64,000 nucleotides of DNA, from the NCBI GenBank assembly GCA_019694165.1, contig JAIBCL010000026.1, forward strand, positions 1 to 64,000, read 5' to 3'. The notes beneath the pieces were generated by a model. That model made no database searches and was not told where the DNA came from. It saw nothing but the letters and a program-made list of their open reading frames with translations. A program made the translations under genes and the position numbers. The stretch is from Verrucomicrobiaceae bacterium (GTDB taxonomy: Bacteria; Verrucomicrobiota; Verrucomicrobiia; Verrucomicrobiales; Verrucomicrobiaceae). Shown in pieces: positions 41,817 to 52,028 of the stretch (position 1 is the first letter of the stretch; each line of letters begins with the position of its first letter).

Positions 41817-44096
41817 TCACCGGTTTGCACTCGAGATCGAGAACCGGCAGACGGGTGACATTGTAAGGCGGAGGCGGCCCTCTTTGTCAACCCGCACGCT
41901 CGACTCGTTCGATGCAATTTCGGTGTCTGTTTTCATAATCACCAGACTGCCGGGTTTGAATCCTGAGAATACCACTTCGTTCTCGCGCAGGTCGCGCACT
42001 TCGCCACGAATCTGCTTCGCTGTCACTTCTTCGAGAGTGATCTCGCCGCTGCTCGATTCCAGCCAGGGATGGGCGCCGCCGCGTGAATCAGCGCCGCGAT
42101 TGAAGTCCATCACCACCTCGCGGCGGCCGTCGGTATGCAGGTATGTTTGACCTCCCTCGACGATGAAGCCGGTGACGCCATTGCTCAGAGCAAGATTCGG
42201 AGCGCCCCATGCGGCGGGCACGCGGAAGGTACGGCAGAGGCCGCCGTTGCGCGCGATCCATCTCTTCGATCCGGCGGAGACGATGCTCGTGGCCCGGCTG
42301 TCTTTCGCGAGGCGCACGAAGTCGCGCGCCGTCACACTGTGAAGCGGCTGCGCGAGGCACCAGTCGTACACGTCCTTAAGTGCGGCCTGGCTCTCGCCGC
42401 TCTGCACGCTGTAGAAATGGTAGTACACATTCACCGGCTTCACGCGGCGTGGAGTTTCCGTGCGCTTGAAGGTGTCGATGACGAGCCGGTAGCCGCCGTA
42501 GAGCGGGCCGGTGAAGCCGTTTGTGTACACGAATTCATTCTGCACCGGCGAGTACACCTGCAGCTCGCCATCCATGAAAGTGTCCGTCGATGAAATGCCC
42601 GCGATGCCTTCCGCGCGGCGGTTGATCATCGTGTTCCCGCCGTTGAGCGCTTCGAGTCCGAGGCCGGCCACGAGGCGCAGCGCCTCGCCCGAGGGCCGGC
42701 AATTGCCCGACCAGAGAAACACTTCCAGCTTTTTGTCAGGCGGCATGAGCGTGTCCTGGATGTATTTCACCGAGCCTTCGATCTCGCGCCGCAGGTCGAA
42801 GGCGGGATATGTTTTGTCATCGGCAAACTCGAGCCAGGGCGTGGCGTAACCGCGTGCGCCTTCGAGATCGCGGCCGGGCATCCACACGAACGGGTGTGAG
42901 AAGGCGTGCGAAGCGCCGTGCACGTTCGGCAGCGCGAAGAGGCTGCGCGCGATGTCCTCGAAGCGCTGCCGGTCCGCCGGATTCTGCTCCTTCAAAAGCG
43001 CCCGCACTTCGGACTCGATGACCGAGACGGTGATGGGGAAGGGATACTTCCTCAGGAACTCGTCGCGGATGATCTCCGCGCAGGTCACGTTCAGGTGCTT
43101 CCGGCTGAGCGTCGTGAAGCCGTCGCCATCAATATGCGTGAGAAACATCCGCCGTCCGTCGCGCGTGGTCGCATCGGGCGCGGGAAACGCACCCGCCGGC
43201 AGAATGGTGGCGAGAAAGGCAAAGGGATCGATCACCGCGCGCACATCCTCCGGCGATGTCCGGAAGAAGAGATACGGCTCCAGCAGCGCGCCGCCCCACG
43301 GGGCGGTGTAGATGACATCGGAGGGTATCTCCGCGTCGCTTCGATCCGTGGCGAGGATGGAGAGCCACACCTTCGCGTCTTCCGGCGCCTGGGCGGAGAC
43401 CAGCCCCGTCGTGCGCGGACGCGGCAGCAGCGCGGCATCGACCATGGTTTTGTCCAGCGTGCGAAACTTCGCCGACTTCACTCCGGCGATGTCGGCGGTG
43501 CTGCCGCGGATGCCGAGTGCCTCCGTCAACTGTTGGCGCTTGTCGGCATTGTTTCCCGGATAGGTGCCGATGAAGAGGAGCTTCAGTCCGCGCCCGCGCT
43601 GCTTGAGGATCCAGTCCGCATAAAATCCCTCGTCCGCGAAGGGTACGTCGAGCGCCGAGTCCAGGATCACCGCGCAGACCTCCGGGGACAACTGATCCGG
43701 CGGGCGCCCCGTGCCCACGTCGTGGAATTCCATCTTGTAGCCCATCCACTCGAGCGCCATCTGCAGCATCTGCGCCGAGTACGTATCCGGCGGCCACACC
43801 GGCGAGCGGGCCGGATCGTCCGGCGCGAAGCCATACATGCAGAGCACGGTGCGGGCGACGCGCGATTCCTTGGTTGCTGCCTTTTCTTCGGCGGCGGCGC
43901 GAGCGGCCGGGGCGAGCCAGCACGATAAGAGCAGCCCCACGAGCATCAGCGCCCACGCCGCCCGCAGCCGAAGTCCGCACACTTCCGAAGCGGTTGCGCT
44001 TGATGTGCCCGGAAGCGCAGGGACTGCGGGCGGAGTACTGGCGAGTTCTGCTGCTGCGGCTGATGCAGTCACACCGTGATTCGTGTCTCGGTTCAT
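41817..44096 (-). CDS. PelA-like exported polysaccharide deacetylase
   Basis: A 759-residue protein. A hydrophobic segment near residues 46-66 (LRAAWALMLVGLLLSCWLA) follows a longer-than-usual N-terminal tail. Residues about 80-290 resemble the Rossmann-like middle domain of PelA (VLCMYGFAPDD, AVILDSALDVPF, LLFIGTYPGN). The deacetylase part begins MFLTHIDGDGF (His321 to Gly326), the metal/base motif seen in PelA-type deacetylases, and continues SHAFSHPFVWM. The C-terminal 150 residues form a beta-domain. The N-terminal glycoside-hydrolase domain of P. aeruginosa PelA is absent. It probably deacetylates a nascent amino-sugar polymer before export by the two downstream TPR proteins. Confidence 0.75.
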   Translation of the reverse strand: MNRDTNHGVTASAAAAELASTPPAVPALPGTSSATASEVCGLRLRAAWALMLVGLLLSCWLAPAARAAAEEKAATKESRVARTVLCMYGFAPDDPARSPVWPPDTYSAQMLQMALEWMGYKMEFHDVGTGRPPDQLSPEVCAVILDSALDVPFADEGFYADWILKQRGRGLKLLFIGTYPGNNADKRQQLTEALGIRGSTADIAGVKSAKFRTLDKTMVDAALLPRPRTTGLVSAQAPEDAKVWLSILATDRSDAEIPSDVIYTAPWGGALLEPYLFFRTSPEDVRAVIDPFAFLATILPAGAFPAPDATTRDGRRMFLTHIDGDGFTTLSRKHLNVTCAEIIRDEFLRKYPFPITVSVIESEVRALLKEQNPADRQRFEDIARSLFALPNVHGASHAFSHPFVWMPGRDLEGARGYATPWLEFADDKTYPAFDLRREIEGSVKYIQDTLMPPDKKLEVFLWSGNCRPSGEALRLVAGLGLEALNGGNTMINRRAEGIAGISSTDTFMDGELQVYSPVQNEFVYTNGFTGPLYGGYRLVIDTFKRTETPRRVKPVNVYYHFYSVQSGESQAALKDVYDWCLAQPLHSVTARDFVRLAKDSRATSIVSAGSKRWIARNGGLCRTFRVPAAWGAPNLALSNGVTGFIVEGGQTYLHTDGRREVVMDFNRGADSRGGAHPWLESSSGEITLEEVTAKQIRGEVRDLRENEVVFSGFKPGSLVIMKTDTEIASNESSVRVDKEGRLRLTMSPVCRFSISSANR

Positions 44097-44106
44097 CCAC
44101 CAGCCC

Positions 44107-45210
44107 TCAAATCTCCCGCGCCGCCGATCCGTCCCGTGCGGACTCGAGGCAGGCGTCCATCACCGTCTGCGTCTGGAGCGCGATCTTCGGCCAGTGCGGA
44201 TCGAGTTTCTTTGACAGCACGATCTCGGAGAAGCGGTGGAACAAATTCGCCTCCTGGGAGCGTGGCGCATTGCTCGATGGCTCGGCCGTTTCAAGCTCGC
44301 GCCGGCCCTCGATCATGTCGAACTGGCAGCCGTCGAGTTGGAAGTCGGAGTTCGTCACGCTGTAGCGTGTGTGGCCGCCCTTGAAAGGCAGCACGAAATC
44401 CGGCACGCGCAGGAAACCTTTGTCACCGCTGACCACGCCCCACTGCTGGTTCTCCGCGACGAAGGAGCAGAAAAATCCGGCCGACGCGCCTCCATCGAAC
44501 AAAAGCTCGCCGGAGAATTCCAACGGCACGGCTCCATCGGCCGCAGGCTGGCCGGCCTCCGCAAGAATGCGGCCCGTCACCCGCCGCGGCATCCGCCAGC
44601 CCATGGCCCACAACGAGAAACGGATGCAGTACCAGCCGAGATCACCCAGGCAGCCCTGCGGCTCCAGCGCGCGGTGAGTGCGGATGTTGCCGCTGATGAA
44701 TTCCTCGTCGGCATGGAAGCTGAACTGCGTGGTGATCCGCCGGATGCGGCCTACGCTCGAGGCATCGTCGAGCACCGCGCGCATTTTCTTGAGCCGCTCC
44801 GTGTGCATGAACATCACGCCGTCCATGAACTGCACGCCGTACTTTTCACAAACGGCGATCATCTCGGACACGTCCGCCACCGTGCAGCCGACCGGCTTCT
44901 CCACCAGCACATGCTTGCCCGCCTGCGCCGCGCGGATCACCCAATCCTTCCGCACGCCCGTCGGCAGCGGGATGTAAACGGCATCCACCTCCGGATGCGT
45001 GATGAGAGCCTCGTAGCTCCCCAGCGCCAGCGGCGGGGACGGATGCGGCACGGCGGACTGGCATTCCGCCACAAACTGCACGCTCTTTGCCCGATCTCGG
45101 CTCGCCACGGCCACCAGCCGGGAGTTCCCCGAGTCGAGGATGGCCTGCCAGTTCTTGCGCGAGATGGTAGCGGTGCCGAGAATGCCCCAGCGGCATGAGG
45201 TGGAGATCAT
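44107..45210 (-). CDS. Gfo/Idh/MocA-family oxidoreductase
   Basis: A 367-residue cytoplasmic NAD(P)-dependent dehydrogenase. The Rossmann domain starts WGILGTATISRKNWQAI, followed by LVAVASRD and VDAVYIPLPTGVRKDWVIRA, then HVLVEKPVG, the EKP catalytic-lysine motif of the family. The C-terminal alpha/beta domain has FHADEEFISGNIR and GCLGDLGWYCIRFSLWAMG. Substrates are usually sugars, inositols or nucleotide sugars. It ends ten bases before the PelA-like gene, so it probably serves the same polysaccharide pathway, perhaps making or modifying a sugar precursor. Confidence 0.9.
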   Translation of the reverse strand: MISTSCRWGILGTATISRKNWQAILDSGNSRLVAVASRDRAKSVQFVAECQSAVPHPSPPLALGSYEALITHPEVDAVYIPLPTGVRKDWVIRAAQAGKHVLVEKPVGCTVADVSEMIAVCEKYGVQFMDGVMFMHTERLKKMRAVLDDASSVGRIRRITTQFSFHADEEFISGNIRTHRALEPQGCLGDLGWYCIRFSLWAMGWRMPRRVTGRILAEAGQPAADGAVPLEFSGELLFDGGASAGFFCSFVAENQQWGVVSGDKGFLRVPDFVLPFKGGHTRYSVTNSDFQLDGCQFDMIEGRRELETAEPSSNAPRSQEANLFHRFSEIVLSKKLDPHWPKIALQTQTVMDACLESARDGSAAREI

Positions 45211-45756
45211 GGCGAGAGGTAGGCGAGTCCGTCCCGGCCCGCAACCTCAGCGTGCGCCCGCACACGTCCGCGCCGGGCAGGTTTTGCTTTGCCATCGGCA
45301 CCGGCTCGCGCTATCTGGCGTGCATGGCCGTCCGCGCGACTGCGCGGACGGTGCTCTTTGAAAAGTCGGGCGGCGGCCGTTGAATCCGCCGCCCGGATTC
45401 GCGGACACAGGGAAGGCCGTGGGAACCGGCCACAGTGTCGCTGCGGTATCGGGTTGCAGACTTCCATTCGCGCGATGAGCGCGGAACAAAGCCAATCGCC
45501 GGGCAAGCCGGTGGTGAAGGCGGGAGCGAGGATGCGCCGGTGGTGCGGTCTCGGATTTCAGATTCTTGATTTCAGAGACGGCCGCCGGAGCGGAAACCCG
45601 GAGTCCGAACATCTGGCCGCGAATCCTCACTCCCGCGCCGTCGGGTGACGGAGCGCGGGCCAAACTTCATCGCAACAATGAAGGGTGGGAGAATGTGCTG
45701 GTCGGGCACGCATCGTGAATGACCAGCCCGCGCTCTTGCCGCCATCTCGCAAGACC
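45211..45756. other. 546-base intergenic region between divergent genes
   Basis: It separates the oxidoreductase (minus) from the secreted propeller-like protein (plus). No convincing gene was found: frames that cross it on both strands are rich in Arg, Ala and Pro and show no domain. A perfect hairpin lies at 45328-45351. Promoters for both flanking operons should lie here, but no confident -35/-10 pair was seen. Confidence 0.6.
45328..45351. repeat. perfect 10-bp-stem hairpin in the divergent intergenic region
   Basis: CCGTCCGCGC, a four-base loop GACT, then GCGCGGACGG. It is followed by GTGCTCTTTG on the plus strand, so the T-run is too weak for a standard terminator. It may be a REP-like element or a regulatory hairpin. 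Confidence 0.6.
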
Positions 45757-47337
45757 ATGACATCATACTTCGCCGCGCCTCACGGCGCGCAGCGCATTGG
45801 ACTGCGGCAGCCCTGCTGCCGCTTTCCCGCAGCCAGCCGTGCTGGCACCGGACCTCTGAAATACGCCGCGTCGTCCGCGCGTCGCTCCCTGCTCGCGCTT
45901 GTCACGGCGTGCTTCGCTTTTGCTCCGGCGCATGAAACCTTCGCTGTGACGTGGACCTCGTTCGCCATCGACACCTTTGCCACCAGTGCCTTCCGCGCCA
46001 CCGCGCTGGCGCATCTGCCTGACGGACGATTCGCCTACGGCGTGGCCGGGCAGTTGTTCGTGCAGAACTCCTTCGGCACGGCTTCGAAGACGGTGGTGCC
46101 CGTCGGCGCGCTCGTCCTCGATCCTTCCTTCATCGCCGTGCGCGATGGCGGAAGCGCGATCGTCGGCCAGGGCGGCTACGCGGCCACGTCGAATGTGTAC
46201 TCGTTCAATCCATCACTCCCGGCATCGGGCGTGAGCACCACGCCTCTCGCCGCCCCACAGAACTATGCGGGCGTTTACTGGAAGCATCCTGTTTCACTGC
46301 GCGAGGGCTGGCTCGTCGGCGGCAGCAACGGCGTCTTTGCCGACAACAACGTCACCTTTGTCTCACTCGATGGCACGAAGGTCGGCGCAGTCACCGGCTC
46401 CGTCAGCGCCTTCAGCGGCGGCATCGCCACCGATGCGGCGGGGAATCTGTATGCCGCCACCTACGACATCGATTTCAACACGTTCGAGCCCACGCCTGAT
46501 GCGAACCGCGTTTTGAAATTCACCGCCGCGCAGGTCGATGCCGCCGTCGCCGCCATCATCGCTGGAGCACCTGCTCCGGTGCCGGTGTGGGCTTCGACGT
46601 TCATGTATCAGTTCGACAGCACGTCGAACATCGCCGTCGATTCGCTCGGCCGCGTGTGGGCCACCGGTTTCTCGGTGAACCATCTGCAGGTCTTCGATCC
46701 CGCCACGCAGAGCATGAGCCGCATCGTGCCGCAGCACGGCTCGTTTCCGGCGGGCACCGACGTGCTCTACACCGTCCGCGACTTTACGCGCTCCGGCGCG
46801 GGCTACGTGGCGTTTCTCGCACAGGACGAGAATGGTGCGGCGGGCACGAATGTGTACACCGGCTACGCGACGACGGCGAGCATCGTCATTCCTCCCGTCG
46901 ATCAATGGCGCGCGCTGAACTTCGGTGTGAGCACTCTTGCGCTCGCAAACGAGTCCTCGCTCTGGGGACCGCACGCCGATCCTGACCGCGACGGAGTGCC
47001 CAATCTCATCGAGTACGCCAGCGGCACTCCGCCCCTCGGTGCCAGCGTCACTCCGATCACGACGGGCGTGCAGGGCGGCTCGCTGCGGTTCAGCTTCGTG
47101 CGCGATCCGCTGAACACCGATCTGACATATGTCGTCGAGGTCGCGGGCGCGCTCACCGCAGGCGCGTGGCAGGAGATCGCACACAGCACCGGCGGCGCGT
47201 CCACAATTTCATCCGGCATCGGCGCGGCGGGCGTGAGCGAGGCACCCGAAGGCCCTCGCGTGCGCGTGACCGTGACCGACCCGCTCACTGGCACGGGGCG
47301 TTTCGCCCGGCTGCGCGTGATTCTCACGCCTCCCTGA
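45757..47337 (+). CDS. secreted beta-propeller-like protein with calcium-binding DxDxDG motif
   Basis: A 526-residue protein. The ATG at 45757 is preferred over a GTG at 45685; a basic tail precedes the export segment RRSLLALVTACFAFAPAH. Residues about 65-380 contain repeated short strands (LAHLPDGRFAYGVAGQLF, GWLVGGSNGVFADNN, GGIATDAAGNLYAATYD, NIAVDSLGRVWATGF) of NHL or propeller type. Near residue 405, HADPDRDGVPNLIEYASG is a dockerin/thrombospondin-3-like calcium loop, commonly followed in this phylum by a C-terminal beta-domain as here (LRFSFVRDPLNTDLTYVVEV). Likely a cell-surface or secreted protein of unknown role, paired with the next gene nine bases away. Confidence 0.72.
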   Translation: MTSYFAAPHGAQRIGLRQPCCRFPAASRAGTGPLKYAASSARRSLLALVTACFAFAPAHETFAVTWTSFAIDTFATSAFRATALAHLPDGRFAYGVAGQLFVQNSFGTASKTVVPVGALVLDPSFIAVRDGGSAIVGQGGYAATSNVYSFNPSLPASGVSTTPLAAPQNYAGVYWKHPVSLREGWLVGGSNGVFADNNVTFVSLDGTKVGAVTGSVSAFSGGIATDAAGNLYAATYDIDFNTFEPTPDANRVLKFTAAQVDAAVAAIIAGAPAPVPVWASTFMYQFDSTSNIAVDSLGRVWATGFSVNHLQVFDPATQSMSRIVPQHGSFPAGTDVLYTVRDFTRSGAGYVAFLAQDENGAAGTNVYTGYATTASIVIPPVDQWRALNFGVSTLALANESSLWGPHADPDRDGVPNLIEYASGTPPLGASVTPITTGVQGGSLRFSFVRDPLNTDLTYVVEVAGALTAGAWQEIAHSTGGASTISSGIGAAGVSEAPEGPRVRVTVTDPLTGTGRFARLRVILTPP

Positions 47338-47346
47338 CGTCCAGCC

Positions 47347-49419
47347 GTGAATCCCCACCTTCGAGAAACCCGCTGGCTCGGCGTCGCGATGATCGCGGCG
47401 CTCGGCCTCGCCTTTCTCGTGCTCACCATCGGCGGGATCGACCGGCGGATGAGTCTTCCGCATCGGGAACAGCGCGAGGATTTGGTAAAGCAGCGGAACA
47501 CAACGCGGACAGGCGCGCCCGATGTACCCGGCGAAAATGCGAGCGCGGCAGATGCCGACGAGCATGAGGCGATCAGCGAGGACGACACGCCCGAAGAACG
47601 CATTCGCAAACGCTTCGGCATGGTCAAGGTTGCGGGCGTATGGCTGCCGGCCACGCCACTGAAGAAGACCGCGCCGTCATCCGCCGGCGGAAGCTCAGGA
47701 GCGGATGTCGAAGACGGCGCGCCAAAATTTGCCGTGCCGCTGTACATCACCACCGGACGGTTGCCTGAAGGCAGGGCAGGGGAGCCGTATCGGGCGCGCG
47801 TCGAGGCCGTCGGCGGCGTGCCGCCGTATGCGTGGAGCATCGAGAGCGGCTCGCCAGCCCCGGCCGTGAAACTCGACCGAGTGAACGGTGAACTAGCCGG
47901 CACTCCCGTGGGACCGAGCACGACGACGCTCCGCGTGCGCGTCATGGATGCGGCGGGCGGGGCGGACATCGCCGAGTATCAAATGCGCGTCATCGACGAG
48001 GCGACTGCACCGACCGCCGAGCCTGCGGCCCATGGGGAGAACGTGTCATCGCGCATCGACGGGCAGCCGTCCGCGACCAAAACGGCGGGAGCGTCGAGCG
48101 AGGGCGAGCCGATGGCCGAACAGCCAGCCGAGCCGAAGGCAAAGGCCGGACCGCTGACCATCACGGCGGCAGCGCTCGCCGATGCCATGTCTGGCAAGGA
48201 GTGGTCGGCTGCCTTTTCCGCGACGGGCGGCACGCCGCCGTATGTGTGGGCGGCCGTGGGCGCGCTGCCGGAAGGACTCATGCTCTCGCCCGCAGGTCTG
48301 CTGGCCGGCACGCCGCGTGTCACCGGCGAATTCGTGATCGGGATCGCCGTGACTGACACGGGAGGGCAGAGCGCAATGCGCAGCTTCACTTTGAAGATCG
48401 CCGCGCCAGCACCGGAGAGCGTGCTCGCATTCACGGCGTTCACGAGTCTGCATCGTGTCGGATTGACGTGGGGTGTGCCGGACGATCCCTCGCTCGCGGC
48501 CGTGCGCATCATCCGCAATCCGGCGCACGCGCCCGAGAGCGCGACGGACGGCGTGCTGATCTACGAGGGGCGCGACCTGAATTTCATCGACTCAACGCCG
48601 CCGCCGGGCGGGGGCTACTACGGTGCCTTCGCCCTGAATTCCGAGGGCGCTGCATCGAAGCCATCCGTGCTCGCCGTCGCGCTGCACTCCGATATCGAGC
48701 CGTATGCGGACTCTGTCGTGTCGTGGAATCCGCTGAACGCGGATGCCTTCGGGCAAAGCGCGCTGCCCGGCATCGTGCTCGGTCCGCCGCAGGGCGGTGG
48801 CATCGGCTCAGGCTCCACTCACGTCGCGTCCCTCGGTGCGGCATCCGTCGATGATCCTGGGGGTGCGCCGTATGGCGGCGGCATCGTCGTGAGCTTCGAC
48901 AACAACGTCGCGTTCGATGGCCCCGGCCCCGACCTCACCGTCTTTGAAAACGTCTTCTACATCAAAGGAGCCACGGGCTACGATCCGAACTCGCGGCTGA
49001 TGGAACCCGCCATAGTGTCCGTGAGCCAGGACGGGCGGACTTGGTACACATTTCCCTTCGATTTCTCGCCGCGCTACGACGCCAAGACCGGCGCTCTGAA
49101 TCTGCGGCATCCCTTCGTCTATAACAAAGGCTTCGCCGGGGTGAATCCCGTGCTGGCAGATGGCTACAACGTAGATGCCACCGATCCCGCCGTCTCCGGC
49201 GGCGACAGTTTCGACCTGGCCGACCTGCATGTGCCGGGCCTCACCTGGATCCGCTACGTGCGCATTCAGTCCACCGGGGACAAATGGATGCTCGATGCCG
49301 ACGGCGAACTGGTGCGGCACTCGAACACCTCCATCTTCAGGGAAGCCTCGCGCGCCTCGAACACCGCCGGTTTCGACCTCGATGCCGTGACCGCGATTTG
49401 GCTCGATGCCGTGAAGTGA
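47347..49419 (+). CDS. membrane-anchored surface protein with putative Ig-like (He_PIG) repeats
   Basis: A 690-residue protein from a GTG start. One hydrophobic anchor near residues 12-30 (GVAMIAALGLAFLVLTIGG). After a charged linker come two He_PIG-type domains: about 130-215 (LPEGRAGEPYRARVEAVGG, GELAGTPVGPST) and about 275-355 (SATGGTPPYVWAAVGALPEG, LLAGTPRVTGEF). A fibronectin-III-like stretch follows (FTSLHRVGLTWGVPDDPS). The last 230 residues are a beta-rich domain with GGIVVSFDNNVAFDGPGPDLTVFEN, seen in bacterial surface proteins. It is likely attached to the cell envelope, with the upstream secreted protein as partner. Function unknown. Confidence 0.72.
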   Translation: MNPHLRETRWLGVAMIAALGLAFLVLTIGGIDRRMSLPHREQREDLVKQRNTTRTGAPDVPGENASAADADEHEAISEDDTPEERIRKRFGMVKVAGVWLPATPLKKTAPSSAGGSSGADVEDGAPKFAVPLYITTGRLPEGRAGEPYRARVEAVGGVPPYAWSIESGSPAPAVKLDRVNGELAGTPVGPSTTTLRVRVMDAAGGADIAEYQMRVIDEATAPTAEPAAHGENVSSRIDGQPSATKTAGASSEGEPMAEQPAEPKAKAGPLTITAAALADAMSGKEWSAAFSATGGTPPYVWAAVGALPEGLMLSPAGLLAGTPRVTGEFVIGIAVTDTGGQSAMRSFTLKIAAPAPESVLAFTAFTSLHRVGLTWGVPDDPSLAAVRIIRNPAHAPESATDGVLIYEGRDLNFIDSTPPPGGGYYGAFALNSEGAASKPSVLAVALHSDIEPYADSVVSWNPLNADAFGQSALPGIVLGPPQGGGIGSGSTHVASLGAASVDDPGGAPYGGGIVVSFDNNVAFDGPGPDLTVFENVFYIKGATGYDPNSRLMEPAIVSVSQDGRTWYTFPFDFSPRYDAKTGALNLRHPFVYNKGFAGVNPVLADGYNVDATDPAVSGGDSFDLADLHVPGLTWIRYVRIQSTGDKWMLDADGELVRHSNTSIFREASRASNTAGFDLDAVTAIWLDAVK

Positions 49420-49421
49420 GA

Positions 49422-50489
49422 TCAGCCTTCCGCCAGCGCGCGTGAGATTCTCTCCGCCGCATCGCCCGCACCGTAGAAGTCGGGATGCGCCGCCGGCGTT
49501 GAGACATTCCTGATGATGGAGAGAATCTTGTCCGGGTCGGTCCCGGCGATGTGATTCCAACCGGAACTCACCGTCTCAGTCCACTCGGATTCGTCCCGCA
49601 GCGTCACGCACGGCACATGCATCCAGTAGGCCTCTTTTTGCAGGCCGCCGGAGTCAGTGAGCACACACTTTGCCGCCGCGAGGAACTGCACCATCTCCAG
49701 GTAGCCCACCGGATCGATCACCCGGAGGTTTGGATGGGCCAGCGAGTCCTGCAAGCCGAAGGCCTCCACGCGCGCACGGCATCGCGGATGCATGGGGAAC
49801 ACCACCGGCATGCCGGCGTGTGTCAGCGCGTGCAGAAGTCCGCGCAGCGTCTTCTCATCGTCAGTGTTCGAAGCACGGTGGATGGTGGCGAGAGCGAAGC
49901 CTCGCTCCGGCAGATTCATTTTCGAGACGATCGACGGCTTGTCCCTCGCGATCTTCGCGGCGCGCAGCAAGGTGTCGCACATCAGGTCGCCGACGATATG
50001 CACGCCACGCGTGATGCCCTCGCGCGCCAGATTCTCGGCGGAGACGGGAGAGGGGCAGAAGAGCCAGGTCGAGACGTGGTCGGTGACCACACGGTTGATC
50101 TCCTCGGGCATCTCGCGGTTGAAGCTGCGCAGACCCGCCTCCACATGCGCCACGGGGATGTTCAGCTTGGCGGCGGCGAGCGCACCGGCGAGCGTGGAGT
50201 TCGTGTCGCCATACACGAGCACGACGTCGGGCTTCTGCTCGATGCACAGTTTCTCGATGCCGGCCAGCATGGCGCCGGTCATTTCTCCGTGCCGCCCGGA
50301 ACCGGCGTTCAGGTTTGAGTCCGGCTCCGGTATGCCCAGCTCCTGGAAGAAGACGTCCGACATGGCAGCGTCGTAGTGCTGGCCGGTGTGGACGAGGAAT
50401 TCGGTGTGCCCCCTCGCGCGCAGTGCCGTGCTGAGCGCGGCGGCCTTGATGAACTGCGGACGTGCGCCGACGACGGAAAGGATTCTCAT
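49422..50489 (-). CDS. wecB: UDP-N-acetylglucosamine 2-epimerase (non-hydrolysing)
   Basis: A 355-residue cytoplasmic GT-B-fold enzyme converting UDP-GlcNAc to UDP-ManNAc for envelope polysaccharides. Diagnostic stretches: VVGARPQFIKAAALS at the start, HTGQHYDAAMSDVFF, DVVLVYGDTNSTLAGAL, VAHVEAGLRSFNREMPEEINR, and near the end LTDSGGLQKEAYWMHVPCVTLRDESEW. Length matches the family. It is convergent with the surface protein (two bases between stops) and 166 bases from the divergent xylose isomerase. It may supply precursors to surface glycans such as the PelA-like cluster or the Agl23-like transferase. Confidence 0.93.
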   Translation of the reverse strand: MRILSVVGARPQFIKAAALSTALRARGHTEFLVHTGQHYDAAMSDVFFQELGIPEPDSNLNAGSGRHGEMTGAMLAGIEKLCIEQKPDVVLVYGDTNSTLAGALAAAKLNIPVAHVEAGLRSFNREMPEEINRVVTDHVSTWLFCPSPVSAENLAREGITRGVHIVGDLMCDTLLRAAKIARDKPSIVSKMNLPERGFALATIHRASNTDDEKTLRGLLHALTHAGMPVVFPMHPRCRARVEAFGLQDSLAHPNLRVIDPVGYLEMVQFLAAAKCVLTDSGGLQKEAYWMHVPCVTLRDESEWTETVSSGWNHIAGTDPDKILSIIRNVSTPAAHPDFYGAGDAAERISRALAEG

Positions 50490-50655
50490 GAGGTTGCGGG
50501 TGCTGGTGCGGGTTTCGGGGCGGTTTCTCTGGCGAGTCTTCCCGCCGCGTCAAGCAGCTCCCGGTGAAAGCCTGTCGCTTCTCCGGGGACATCATTGGCA
50601 TGGGAGGGGACTGGCTTCTTGACTTCGCGTGCCGCCCCGCTCCTTTCCAAATCCG

Positions 50656-51966
<1,311 letters not shown>

Positions 51967-52028
51967 GGAGTGATCTTCCGACGTATCGGCAGTTGCGGGG
52001 CAAATCCGGGCGACTAGTATCAGCGCCC

